DNA of 64,000 nucleotides from Rhynchopus sp. YZ270_cl-10 (Eukaryota; Euglenozoa; Diplonemea; Diplonemida; Diplonemidae). A model generated the notes under the pieces. The model was not told the origin of the DNA and searched no databases. It saw nothing but the letters and a program-made list of their open reading frames with translations. The stretch covers positions 434,001 to 498,000 of the forward strand of contig OZ037856.1 in NCBI GenBank assembly GCA_964035575.1. Reading direction: 5' to 3'. The translations under genes and the position numbers were made by a program. Positions 53,299-64,000 of this stretch are shown in pieces (position 1 is the stretch's first letter; each line of letters starts with the position of its first letter).

Positions 53299-54308
53299 AA
53301 GGGGGGGTGGACCTATTATCCGGGTAGACCTATTATCCCTAGGATAATAGGTCCCCCTGTTTTGGAGTTAAATTTTAACTTTTTAACTTTTGGGATGGTA
53401 AAAAAAATTTTATTAAAAATTTGGGGTGGGATTCTGGCGTTCGGCCAGTTTGCGTGCTCGCTTTCATGCCGGTTTTGCCAGCACAGGCTGCAGCAAGGCC
53501 ATCTTCCTTCCTGGCGTTGCAGCTGGGGCAGAGGGTCTGAGGATGATGGTGGGGCTGGTTGGGCAGGTTGGGCTGCTTGTACTTCTGCTGCTGGGGCATC
53601 TATCTCCATCACCTCAGAGTCCACAGGGCTGTCTGGCTGCTCCACCTCCAAGACCTCTTCCTTCACCTGCAGCAGCTCCTCCTTCACCTCCCCTTTGCGC
53701 ACCTTTGCCTTGTGCGTTGAACATCGCGTCCAGGCGCTTTTTTCCCTTAGGGAGGGCTTTTGGTGGCTTTGCTGCCAAAAGCTCGCATCGTCGTCCTCAG
53801 TCTCGTCGTCTTCAATCACCATCACGGCCTCCCTGTGAGTTTCCAGAGGTTCCGCAACACGTTAGCTAGCGCCGCAGGCGCACGGTACGCTACTTTTTCT
53901 TTCGCCATGCTGCATTCCCCCATTCCGGTTAAATTGAAGAAAATTGTCCCCTACGAGTAGAATTCTGTGGGGGGGTAGGTGAGAGGCGGGTCGGAGCCCC
54001 CGCCCCTCACCTACCCCCACCCCAGCCCCAATCCAAAACCCAAATTACCTCCGTATGGACACGTATGGATTCTACCTTTTCAAAAATAATTCACGTATGG
54101 ATTTCCATACGTTCCACACGTGGAGCGTATCTCTGGTTTACAGGATTGTGCATGTTTAAGGGTAAAAAGGGGGGGAAAGAGTGACCGGGATAGCAGCGGG
54201 ATAACAGCGGGATAGCAGCGGGATAATAACAATTTTTAATCGACTTAAAATTTGGTCTGAAAGCGAAAATCTGAAATTTTAGGGTGGATAATAGGTCCAC
54301 CGTCCCTT
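53299..54308. mobile_element. TIR element, 1010 bp, TA duplication, carrying a coding-like segment
   Basis: The ends AAGGG..GGTGGACCTATTATCC are inverted with two mismatches in 23. TA lies on both sides (53297-53298, 54309-54310). The interior holds a GC-rich coding-like segment (53316-53825, minus) quite unlike the flanks, and the module GCGCCGCAGGCGCACGGTAC at 53868 shared with hAT elements. Confidence 0.8.
53316..53825 (-). pseudogene. Captured gene fragment inside the TIR element
   Basis: The open frame of 169 codons begins MMVIEDDETEDDDASFWQQS and is acidic and Pro/Ala-rich (KGEVKEELLQVKEEVLEVEQ). A second minus-strand frame at 53375-53599 reads LCPSCNARKEDGLAAACAGK, a zinc-ribbon-like CxxC. 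So the likely parent gene is split between two frames. The last part of the ORF is the transposon TIR. I take it as a decayed host fragment, not a functional gene. Confidence 0.45.
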
Positions 54309-54310
54309 TA

Positions 54311-55799
54311 CTGTAAGATGAACCTAAGCCATTCGTGCTTAGCCATCTTTTAAAAAAGAGAGGAAAAAACGCGATTAACAGCTCCCGGAGCTTGTGGTCA
54401 AACCAGCTCACGATTTTTTTAAATTGTTAACTCAGAAACGCACAAAAACAGAGGAAAAGAAGAAACATTTGTAAGGATGAACAGAGGCCTTTTCTTTTTT
54501 GTTTGGCCATCTTGATCACAGTCGTTATCAAATAAAAAAAGTGGAAGTTGCAATCGCTCACACCCCTACGGATGGAAGCACAGAAACTCCATGGGATGGG
54601 GGGGAGGTGCCGATATCTCGAGGAAATGCAAAAAAGGGCACAAAGAAAAAAAAAAGGGGGGATTTTCCTGTTCCTCAGAAACCTTCTGCAGTCGTGAAGA
54701 ACAGATAAAGGGCATTGAACAATGCCTCATTCTTTTGTACAGATTTTTTCAAAAAAAAAAGCAAACGCTAAGATGTTGTAAAGAATGGTGCTATACGGGG
54801 GGCGGGGTTTCACAACTTTTTACAATTTTTCACAGCCACATAAAGTCATGTAAAGCTGTGAAAAAGCTGTGAAAAGTTGTGAAACCCCACCCCCAGTATA
54901 ACTCCAAAATAACCAGTTTTTTTTTTTTTAAATGTCTTGGAAGATGTGATGCCATCTTATCAAAATCGCAACGCCCAGAATAAAGTTCGCAGAAAAGAAA
55001 AGAAAAAGAGAGAGAGAAAAGTTTGTAAGATGAGCTGAGCCCTTGGGCATGCTGAGTCACCAACAAAAACGAAAAAGAAAAAAAAGAAGACGAATTGTAC
55101 CTCTCGTGTGCACACATTTTTTTTAATTTTTTTTTACTTCGTAACTATCCTGTGGTTCATATGACTACCGAGGGAGGGTCACATGTCAACAACCTGAGTG
55201 GAAGTACAAAAAAAAGAGGGGAAAAAAAAGCTTTTTCAAACGATCCGCCTATACCGGTATCGGATTTTCCGGCGTATCTAAAATTGAAATTGAAATTGAA
55301 ATTAGATTCATATTTGAAAGAACACTTGACGAAGCCTCTCGTACACATACATCTTTGAAAACTGATTTTTTTTGGAATAGTGTAGTGAGCTATTGTACAC
55401 AGTGGGATATTGATTTTGATATATACCCAGGATGCCTCACGCTACTTGTTTCGCATTTTTTTTTTGTGTATTTTAAAAAGATATTACACACAAAGTTTTT
55501 TTTTAAAAAAAGATAATGTTCTCGCAATGCGTGCTTTTTTTTTATGCTCATTTTTTTGTCCCTTTTTTGCTTCATTTCAATTTTATTTTTCTTTTCGTTA
55601 CAACGACTGTTTTCTTCAGGCATTGCTTCACACAAAAGACAAAAATAATAATGAATATCACAAAACAACAGGAACATCAAAAACTCACAAAAAGGCACGC
55701 AATAGGGAACCCCGTTCTTTTGCTAAAAGATTATTGGGGGGGGGGGATTCGTGGAGTTTGTACAAAACTCCACTTTTCCCCTACATTTTTTTTTTTCAA
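54311..55799. other. Spacer with F2 hairpins and a foldback
   Basis: No gene supported. F2 at 54316-54352, 54473-54515, 55024-55064, 55087-55120 and 55327-55365; foldback at 54792-54900. Confidence 0.55.
54792..54900. mobile_element. Small foldback element, 109 bp
   Basis: TATAC, G-run, GGGGTTTCACAACTTTT is inverted at the right end (AAAAGTTGTGAAACCCC, C-run, GTATA). An inner TTTTTCACAGC is also inverted. No target duplication is clear. Confidence 0.65.
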
Positions 55800-55807
55800 C
55801 TTTCCAG

Positions 55808-56540
55808 CAGGGCGTTCGCTATCGCCATCGTTTTTTCCTGATCGTGGCGAAATGCCAAAAAACCCGAAATTTTTGCTTTTTTACTAGTGCTTAAAATAGG
55901 TCAAAAAAAATTTTCCCGCCGGAGAGAAGCTAGTTCGTGGGGGTGAATCCCCGGTACTGAGTGGTCGAAAAAAAATTGCGATTTGCGCGTGATCCCTTCC
56001 CCAGCACTAAAACCAGCAAAACGATGGAGAATTTCATCAATCCCCCCCTCACTGAGGGTCTCTTTGTGCTGTTTAATCAAACAGATGTACAAGAGAGAGG
56101 CATCTGTCATATGAGACTTCATCCTTAGTTTGATTATTTTCAATCAACTAAAACGTCTCTCTGCCGTTGAAGGTAGAGTTGACACGAGTAGTGACACCTT
56201 CTATAACAGGGGGTACGGGACACCTTCAGCAGACTGCAGGATTGAGGAGCGAGCGGGAGTGCTGGGGAAACTTACTTTCACGGCAGGCGGGTTTGCGGAT
56301 GATTTTGAGTACAGTGGACACCCCCTCTGCGACCCCCCCTCCGGGGGGGTCGACAGGTTGGGGGGGAGAAATCTCTCTCTCATTTTTTTTTTCCCCCCTT
56401 TTTTTTTTTATTTATTTATTTATTTATACAGGGTTTCGCCCCGGTGGGGCGAAGCCCTGGGGCGAAATAAAATGTCATTTTTTCAGGAAAAGATTTTTTT
56501 AACGAAAAAAAATATTTTTCGCCCCGGGGCGAACGCCCTG
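55808..56540 (+). mobile_element. hAT MITE, family N1, copy 2 (733 bp)
   Basis: Same ends as the copy at 3932. Exact 8-bp duplication CTTTCCAG at 55800-55807 and 56541-56548. It is shorter by a missing internal piece near 55990-56010. Confidence 0.9.
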
Positions 56541-56548
56541 CTTTCCAG

Positions 56549-57403
56549 GGAAAGCTGGCTTCTTGACATTTTAAAGGGGCGGGGAGCGGTGACGTGGCTA
56601 AATGGGATTAGGTACGCGCTTTTGTTTGAACTCACATAGCAGCATGGTGTCCAGCCATTCTATACACATCCCGAAAGCGAATTCGTATTTGCCCTTTTTC
56701 TTCTTTTTTCACCCTATATTCGGATCCGAATGTAGGGCGAATATGAATTCACCTTCGGGGTATGCTTAGGGCGGCTTCTTATCATCAGCTTCACTCCACG
56801 CGAGAGAGACAAACTGTCTTGTTGGATACAACGGATGGTATCAAATTTAAGTCACATTAAGAACTCATTCAATACCATTGTATACACCAAAAAGCGGGCA
56901 TCGGTGGAAGGGTTCCCAGACCGATTATCTCCCCCCGAACATCAATGCATAGGGAGCGATGGGAAGGGGGGGTCTGAGCAAAATAAAAAAAATCGCTCAT
57001 GTCACACAAAGAAAAATACGGAACGTAAAAAATCCTTGAAAAGACGAGATACCTTTCATATCTACGCCTATCGCTTAAAACAAAGAGAAAATTTAAAAGT
57101 GCAAACGCCTCACCGTTCGGCGGACGCAAAAAAAAAAAAAAAAAAAAAAAAAAGTGTTTTTTTGACATTCTTTTGCAAAATCATAAAAATTTGCTGTCTC
57201 TGAAAGAGTTCGGAAAACTATTTCATCATTTATGTTTTTCCTTTGAAAACCCAATATTTCACATCATTTCTCAATTTCCTGGAAAAGGGGGGGAAAGCAG
57301 TTAATGTTTGTACAAAACTTAGATGCAAATTGGATTCGGGGGGGAAAAAAATCAGAAATAGTTGCCGTTGTTCTCTGTATCGGGGTGAGCAGTTTTTTTT
57401 GAC
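56549..57403. other. Spacer
   Basis: No gene supported. Foldback 56673-56761 (GAATTCGTATTTGCCC against GGGCGAATATGAATTC, with an inner CGGATCCG palindrome); F1 5' half at 57098-57128; A run at 57128-57153. Confidence 0.55.
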
Positions 57404-57408
57404 TGTAT

Positions 57409-58151
57409 TGGGGTGGCCCGTGGGCGCGGCTGAAATTGTGTTCTTTTTTTTCGGAGAAAATCACAAGAGGCGCAACAGAATCACAAAAAATCTTGTGATT
57501 ATTTGTGATTTTTTGTGATTTTTTTTATACTGTCGTGATTATTTGTGACTTTTTGTGATTTTTTTTTTTGATTGTTGTGATTTTTGGTGATGATTTGTGA
57601 TTTTTGGTGATTTTTTTTTTTATTGTTGTGATTATTTGTGACTTTTTGTGATTATTTGCGATTTTTTTTTATTATTGCCGTGATTATTTGTGACTTTTTG
57701 TGATTATTTTTTTGATTGTTGTGATTTTTGGTGATTATTTGTGATTTTTTGTGATTTTTTTTTTTTATTGTTGTGATTATTTGTGACTTTTTTTTATTGT
57801 TGTGATTTTTGGTGATTATTTGTGATTATTTGTGATTTTTTTTTTTTGATTGCCGTGATTATTTGTGACTTTTTGTGATTATTTGTGATTTTTTTTTATT
57901 GTTGTGATTATTTGTGATTTTTTGTGATTTTTTTTTTTTGATTGCCGTGATTATTTTCTATTATTTTTTCGTGATTTTTTGTGATTTTTTGTGATTTTTT
58001 TTTATTGTTGTGATTATTTGTGATTTTTTGTGATTTTTTTTTTTGATTGCCGTGATTATTTTCTATTATTTTTTCGTGATTTTTTGTGATTTTTTTTTTT
58101 TTTTTTTTTTATTTTTGAAAAAAAAAAACGCCGTGACCCCGGGCCACCCCA
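57409..58151. mobile_element. TIR element TGGGGTGGC type, copy with TGTAT duplication
   Basis: The ends TGGGGTGGCCCG and CGGGCCACCCCA are flanked by TGTAT on both sides (57404-57408, 58152-58156). Nearly the whole interior is a degenerate satellite of TTGTGATTATTTGTGATTTT. Confidence 0.85.
57494..58098 (+). repeat. Degenerate TGTGATT satellite
   Basis: Alternating TTGTGATTATTTGTGACTTT and TTTTTTGATTGCCGTGATTA units over about 600 bp. The same motif, inverted, is in the neighbouring element at 58360-58420 and 58825-58915. Confidence 0.85.
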
Positions 58152-58274
58152 TGTATGTACTTTTGATTTTCTTTTTTAGTAGTTCAACTCTCCTACGATT
58201 CTGCACCTAGCTCTTTGAGCTAGGCAGACTTAAAAGGAGAACGTCGCTGTTCGTTTTGGGCAGTTTTTTTTTTT

Positions 58275-59009
58275 GCTGTATCGACAATAACTTATTTGGG
58301 GTGGCGACAGGGGGGGGTGTGGAAAAAAATATTCACAAAAAATATTTTCAAATTCACTCGATCACAAAAAATCACAAAAATTCACAAAAAATCACGAAAA
58401 ATCACAAAAAATCACAAAAGTGTACCGTTTTGGGCTGCTGCAATTGTGCTGTAATTGTGGTGGAATTGTGTTCAGTTGTGCTCAGTTGTTCTCAGTTCTG
58501 CGTGTAAGTTTCGCTTAAAATTGAACTTTTTCGGCGTGGCTGCATAACCGATTCCCTACCCTGTTTCTACCAGATGTCATGCCGTTTTGGGGGGCATTCA
58601 TGTGTTGTTTGTTGTTGGAAATTTTTGTTTTGTTTTCATTGGTGAAATTTTTAAACATCGGCATTTGCATTTCCGGAATCCGTCTGGCCAGTGGTGGGGT
58701 CAATTTGCCGAAATGGACAAGTTCTCGTTTTTGGTCAATTTCCACAGTATACACAGTTTTCACGGTATACACAGCATACACAGTGCCAGAGTGGGACAAA
58801 AAAAAGCTCATCTCAAAATATGCCGATCACAAAAAATCACAAAAGATCACAAAAAATCGCAAAAAGGTCACAAAAAATCACGACCTGTCGCAAAGAATCA
58901 CAAAGAAGAAAAATGATTCTTTGTGATTTTTCGTGACTGCCCAGTTCCGACCCCCCTTGTCGCCACCCCATTATTGGTATAAAAATCACTCAATGTCTGC
59001 CGAAGCTCT
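58275..59009 (+). repeat. F3 structured repeat split by a transposon
   Basis: 58275-58296 (GCTGTATCGACAATAACTTATT) and 58976-59009 (GGTATAAAAATCACTCAATG, TCTGCCGAAG) make one F3 copy once the 58297-58970 insertion and one TTATT are set aside. The layout then matches 8874-8932. Confidence 0.8.
58297..58970. mobile_element. TIR element TGGGGTGGC type, copy with TTATT duplication
   Basis: The ends TGGGGTGGCGACA and TGTCGCCACCCCA are flanked by TTATT (58292-58296, 58971-58975). Interior: TGTGATT motifs inverted, and one copy of the GGCATTTGCATTTCCGGAAT ... GTGGGGTCAATTTGCC motif shared with the 10041-11000 element. It inserted into an F3 repeat. Confidence 0.87.
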
Positions 59010-59504
59010 TTTTGCAAAAGAATACAAACCATTTTCACATACAAAAACACCTTTGTTAAAATAGACCAAAATGCGGTCACAAAAAAAAGACATAAATAAG
59101 AGAATAATGTATAAGATGAACCAAAGCACTGCTTGTGCCACCTTTTGAAAGTTCCGGGGAAAAATGACGAACGGAGTGGAAAATTAAAAAAAAATTGTCA
59201 CAAAAAAGAAAATTGAAAAGAAAATAATATGGAAGAAAAGTAGTTCTTCCTGCGGGGTTGTGGACACTGTTGCATCCATGATTTTGTTTTCCCCCTTTTT
59301 TTGATATCCTACAGTCATCGCCTGGGTGATCTCCACGTAGCTGGTTTTTTTTTTTTTTTCTTTGATAACATCTTTGCATCCCAGAGGATGGGGATACGAT
59401 GGATTACACAAGAGGATTAAGATATATTCTTTAAAATGATGGAGTTGTCCATAAAACGGAAAGTGGAGATTGCACAAAGGCAATACAACCGAGGCAACGA
59501 CACT
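59010..59504. other. Spacer
   Basis: No gene seen. F2 variant at 59110-59150; F8 5' part at 59463-59504. Confidence 0.55.
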
Positions 59505-59512
59505 AATCCATT

Positions 59513-60266
59513 CAGGGCGTTCGCCCCGGGGCGAAAAATATTTTTTTTCGTTAAAAAAATCTGTTCCTGAAAAAATGACATTTTATTTCGCCCCAGGGCT
59601 TCGCCCCACCGGGGCGAAACCCTGTATAAATAAATAAATAAATAAAAAAAAAAAAGGGGGGGGGGGGGGGGGGAAAGAGAGAGAGATTTCTCCCCACCAC
59701 CCTGTCGACCCCCCCGGAGGGGGGGTCGCAGAGGGGGTGTCCACTGTACTCAAAATCATCCGCAAACCCGCCTGCCGTGAGAGGAAGTTTTCCCAGCACT
59801 CCCGCTCGCTCCTCAATCCTGCAGTCTGCTGAAGGTGTACCGTACCCCCTGTTATAGAAGGTGTCACTGCTCGTGTCAACTCTATCTTCAATGGCAGAGA
59901 GTTGAAAATAATCAAAATAAGGATGAAGTCTCATATGACAGATGCCTCTCTCTTGTACATCTGCTTGATTAAACAACACAAAGAGACCCTCAGTGAGGGG
60001 GGATTGATGAAATTCTCCATCGTTTTGCTGGTTTTAGTATCAGGAAAGTTCAGCTGTAATATCACTTGTGCTGGGGAAGGGATCACGCGCAAATCGCAAA
60101 TTTTTTTTGACCATTCAGTACCAGGGATTCACCCCACGAACTAACTTCTCTCCGGCGGGAAAATTTTTTTTGACCTATTTTAAGCACTAGTAAAAAAACG
60201 AAAATTTCGGGGGTTTTGGCATTTCGCCACGATCAGGAAAAAACGATGGCGATAGCGAACGCCCTG
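59513..60266 (-). mobile_element. hAT MITE, family N1, copy 3 (754 bp), inside an F8 repeat
   Basis: Inverted relative to the other two copies. Exact 8-bp duplication AATCCATT at 59505-59512 and 60267-60274. The flanks rejoin into an F8 repeat (GTGGAGATTGCAC ... CCGAGGCAACGACACTAATCCATT). Confidence 0.92.
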
Positions 60267-60274
60267 AATCCATT

Positions 60275-63103
60275 TATCAAAAAATAAAACAAAACCAAAA
60301 ATGCTGCTGAAAGTGACCATAAAACGCTTCTGCAGACGACCAGCACAAAAAAAGTAGTGCAAAACGCCTCTGGGACGCAGGCACTGACACTCCGCGGGTT
60401 ATCGAACCCCCGGAGTGTTGCATGGACCCGCTAAGAAAAAAAAAAATGTTTGGTAATATGAAGTCCAGTCTAAGCCTAAGAAGGCTTGGTCACCAAAAAA
60501 CAAAAAAATGTGAGATGGATCTCGTGATCTCATGCACTACGAGACGACGAAAGTGGAAACACCCCACCAGGACACCCTGCTGAGCAGGCTCTAAATAACA
60601 CTTGAAAAATGATGGTCTAGAAACGTACACGGCTAAAAGAAATAATAATAAAATGGCAATGAGCGGGGTGTAATCTTGCAAGGCAGTCAGAGGATTGGGA
60701 AACTTTTTTTTTGTCTTCCGATTGTTTTTATTTTCTTTTTTTTCGACGATCCATGCAAAATACCCAATAAGTAGAACTGAAATGAAAACAAAAACAAAAA
60801 AAGCGAAGTTAGAAATGGGAAGGTAGTAAGGGAGGGCCTTAACACAGCCAACCAAGAGCACAGGACCATGTGTGGTACGCCTCCACACCACTCCCCTAAA
60901 GCATAGGTTAGAATGCTGGACAAGAATGAGACAAAAAGGAATGGTAATTGATGCAGACACCACTGCAGGATGCAGGCATCATAAGAAAGAAAGAAAAAGA
61001 AAACAAAAATGGTAGTTTTTGAGTCACCACGATTATCACGATAGGATGCAGTAATCTTTGTCTAATAATAACTCTCATCCGACCTTTATTTTTTTTACAC
61101 TTTTCCACCTGAAAAACGGCCATTTCTCCGTTTTCATGAAACTACCATTTTTTTTCTTCTTTCAATTCTCCTTCCGCTTCCCACTCCTCGGGTAACGGAA
61201 CACAGCAGAACATTTTTTTTTTGAAATTCTTGGTAAACAGTGAAGACTAAAATACCAAGCATTCAATTGGGTGAAGACATACTCGAAGGATGTGCTACAC
61301 TCTACTTGTTTGTTTTATCAGAACAGGCCTATTTTTTGATACTTCGTTAAAACATTTTTGAAACACAACAAAGGGGTGCGGGTTCTGATTCGTTAATTTT
61401 TTTTTCTAGGGTTTTCGCAAGTTTGAAAGAAAAAGAATAGAGGCAACTAATTTTTGTCAAAAAAAAAAAAATTCTTTTCTTTTTCAGTGTACAAAAAGTA
61501 GAAGCCGCGTCTTTTTTGAGAATTTAGGAAACCGATTATCAGCTCGCTTTTTTTAGATTTCGCTTTATTTCCCACAAAAGCAAAATCAAGCGCAATACGA
61601 AAACATGGCTAACTATTAAGGCTATCTCCGTTTTCTGGCTTTTCTGGAGGGAAAAGAAAAATCAACACGAAAGGCAGATAATAGAAAAGGGGGATTTTGA
61701 AAAATGGTTTAGGTTTTGTGAAACCGCTTTTGTGCTCTGTTTATTTTTTTTGCGTAGTGGCGTTGTAGACTTGAAGTCAGAGAGGAAGGTTGCGTTACTT
61801 TGTATGAGATTACGACTTATCCTCTCAGCCACTGTGGAGAAAATGGGAGAGGTGGGGGTTTTTGTTTTTCCACACAAGGGGGGGGTAAAATCAAACTGTT
61901 TCAAATCACTTTCTATTCTGAAAAAAATAAGCACAGCAAAAGAAGAGCAAGGCTTTGTCACAACTGTAACACCTCACTTCCGGTTCAGCTACTTCAATAA
62001 ATAAACTTTAGAGTGGGGACATGAATTGAGCCTCTCGGGACGTTTGAAACACTCATTCAACTTTTTTTTTTTTTGGCGTCCAAAAAAATGCGAAAAATCA
62101 CCAAATCTACCTTTTTTTTTGGACTCCAAGTTTTTTTTGAACGACTATACATGAAACGACATCCCTTTCGCGTACCATCAAATGCACAAGTTTTGCAAAG
62201 AAGAATTAACACGGGTCTCCCCACACCCAAAAAAGCTTAGAGAAAGACGGTTGAAACTCATTAAAATGTATCAACAGAAGAAACAAAAAGATTTTGAACC
62301 CCTAAAACGGGATGTGTGGAAATAGTGCGAAGACGGGGAAGAATAAACAAAAAAGAGAGAGATTGTATGGGTTATGCGGGCTGCTAAAGATTCGATCTGA
62401 AGACCGTCACGCAAGACAGCATTGCAAACGAAGATGGTTCAAAGCATGGGAAGATGGGAGGGAATAATGGTGTGGCGCGTTACCCTACTTTTCAAGTACA
62501 TACACACTACATAAGAACTACACAAAAATGACTTTTTTTTGGGGGTGTTTGAGGGAAAAAATATTTTTTAGAAGTGACCTTTTTTTGGGGGGTCCGGGGG
62601 GGCCGGAAAATTTTTTCACCAATTTTTGCCTACAAAAAATCGGGAAATTTTTTTTTTGTTTTCGGTTCTTCCGAGTCTGTGCGTGCTGTGATGGGGTCAC
62701 TTTGCGCTGAGAAATGAGTACTTTTGACCTAAAATGCATGTGTCACTGACTCAGTTTTTTTCAGGCCATTTTCAGGTTTTGTATGCAAAATATGGTCAGT
62801 ACTTGACTTTGAAGGAAAAATGCAAAGTGAACGTGGGAGCAGTTAGCATAGCTGCGAACTTTGCTGCATGTTGTGACCCACCATTTGACGGACGGAGCTC
62901 GTAGAACCCAATGAGGAGTGAGAAAGAAGGACATGGTCAAATAAAAAAGTAGCGTACCGTGCGCCTGCGGCGCAAGCTTGCATTCCACCCTCCCCATGAC
63001 ATAGCTTGGCACAAAGTGCATTTTTAAGCGCAATTTTTTGAAATGTTGCGTACCGTGGCTTCGCCAGAACGCAGTTTTCTCGAAGTCTTCTTGCTCTTGA
63101 ACA
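60275..63103. other. AT-rich spacer
   Basis: F1 (60354-60422), F2 (60466-60496) and an F7-like piece (60943-60985). A 157-codon minus-strand frame (60490-60963) with two hydrophobic spans is AT-rich and bounded by repeats; I do not count it as a gene. 62506-62543 is repeated at 63673-63711. 62951-62973 is the GCGCCGCAGGCGCACGGTAC module, inverted. Confidence 0.5.
60354..60422 (+). repeat. F1 structured repeat, reference copy
   Basis: GTAGTGCAAAACGCCTCTGG, GACGCAGGCACTGACACTCC, GCGGGTTATCGAACCCCCGG, AGTGTTGCA. Three stems: TGCAA/TTGCA ends, GCCT/AGGC, and CACTCCG-GGGTT-ATCG-AACCC-CGGAGTG. Confidence 0.8.
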
Positions 63104-63547
63104 TTGCAAGTCGGAAAATGGGATACTCTCGCACGGGTTTTGGAGGCTGCGGTCGTTGCACTCCCGTCTTCCGTTGTTGTTGAACGAGGATTCTCTCTCC
63201 TGGACCACGTCTACGCAAAGAGACGCCACCGCCTTTCTCACAGCACTATTGAGAAGCTGATGATTCTTCATGAACAGTCACCCGAGTTTAATACCGAAGA
63301 GATGGGGAATATTCTTGAACACGCTGTTGCCCTGTTTCTCAGCGACAAGCGTCACAGGTTCAAGAGAAAACGGAGAGCGGAGGAGTTGGAAGACTTCGCT
63401 TCCCCCGTATTTGTTTCCGGAATTGAGCTTATGAGGACCTTTTTCGCGCGCAGCGCGTATGTTCGAAACGTATCGTGGGCAAAAAAAAATCATGATTTTC
63501 ACCACCAGCCATGGACCAAGGTCGAAAAATGTCTGATTCCTGTGTAA
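63104..63547 (+). pseudogene. hAT transposase, C-terminal dimerisation domain fragment
   Basis: The frame begins near 63104 (QVGKWDTLARVLEAAVVALP) and reads SSVVVERGFSLLDHVYAKRR then HRLSHSTIEKLMILHE. This is the hAT C-terminal dimerisation motif (small residues, SS, E-R-x-F-S, then a basic K-x-R-x-x-L run). A Lys/Arg-rich stretch and about 55 further residues follow before the TAA. The catalytic core and BED finger that should lie upstream are not visible, so this is a 3' relic of an autonomous hAT, family-wise suited to be the helper for the MITEs here, though no TIR was found around it. Confidence 0.75.
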
Positions 63548-64000
63548 AAAAACCCCGTAAAAAAACCGGAATTCCAAGCCCGAAAGTGCGATTTTTGTAG
63601 CTGTTTAGCGTCAGGCCTGCTCTAACACAATGGGTGGGAAAAATTTTTTTACCCCCCCTTTTTACAATACATAAGCACTACATAAGAACTACACAAATAT
63701 GACTTTTTTTTTGGGGCGTGCCACACCAAATAAAACAAAAAAAATTCTTTGAAAAATTGACAACGTGTTAAAATAGACACCTGAGTGAACTCCACACATT
63801 TTTTTTTGAAATCAACAGCCCTCCCTTTCATTAACCAAACCTTAGATGAGTTCAGGGTAGCCAGGGGATGCTGATGACGCTCAAATATTGCCAGCAACCT
63901 TTTGTTGTTGTTTTACTTTTGTTTTGCGATTGTTTTTTCACCTTGTTTTTTTTGTTTTTTTGTTGTGTCGACAATCGCCGAGTAACCCCACCAGGTGGGG
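63548..64000. other. Spacer at right edge
   Basis: No gene supported. It holds the second copy of the 38-nt direct repeat (63673-63711) and an F3 repeat cut by the window end (63961-64000, TCGACAATCGCCGAG then the hairpin CCCCACCAGGTGGGG). Confidence 0.6.

Noticed and set aside
60490-60963. 157-codon membrane-protein-like ORF
   Set aside because: AT-rich, bounded by repeats, no splice or composition signal of a host exon; likely chance.

Overview
The window looks like nuclear DNA of a eukaryote, probably a protist; I could not place it in a lineage. Host exons are GC-rich and sit in AT-rich, homopolymer-laden noncoding DNA. Introns can be read directly from frame breaks: eight of nine donors start GTATG (the ninth GTATC), and eight of nine acceptors end ACAG (the ninth TCAG). 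Intron lengths run from 45 nt to 6.6 kb.

Positions 1-30 kb are the gene-rich part, and every host gene there is on the minus strand. In order: a secreted protein cut by the left edge; a multi-pass membrane protein (1225-3321, 3 exons); a zinc-finger/nucleoredoxin-like/RanBP2-finger protein (5794-8410, 2 exons); a BIRC6-type ubiquitin-conjugating (E2) protein (11173-13063); a giant KGDS- and WG-repeat protein (13069-17337) whose reading phase splices cleanly into that E2; a second, partly identical E2 (17746-19710, 3 exons) with a nuclear signal and a SUMO-interacting motif; and a sialidase-like protein (21171-29802) whose single 6.6-kb intron holds a LINE. The LINE has two ORFs in one frame, separated only by a UGA-CGG stop followed by a hairpin.

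Positions 30-64 kb hold only one plausible host gene (35556-36056, plus strand). The rest is a graveyard of terminal-inverted-repeat DNA transposons. Many have target-site duplications that can be read off: three copies of one hAT MITE, a second hAT family, a 56-bp hAT micro-element, elements with 5-bp, 6-bp and TA duplications, and a hAT transposase fragment near the right end.

The most unusual content is a set of at least nine families of very short (30-130 nt), hairpin-forming dispersed repeats. They lie between genes, inside host introns and at the 3' end of the LINE. Several keep a stem while changing both arms, which suggests selection on or origin from structured RNA. Transposons have inserted into some of them, so the families predate those insertions. 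I label them F1-F9 and F11-F12 in the entries.
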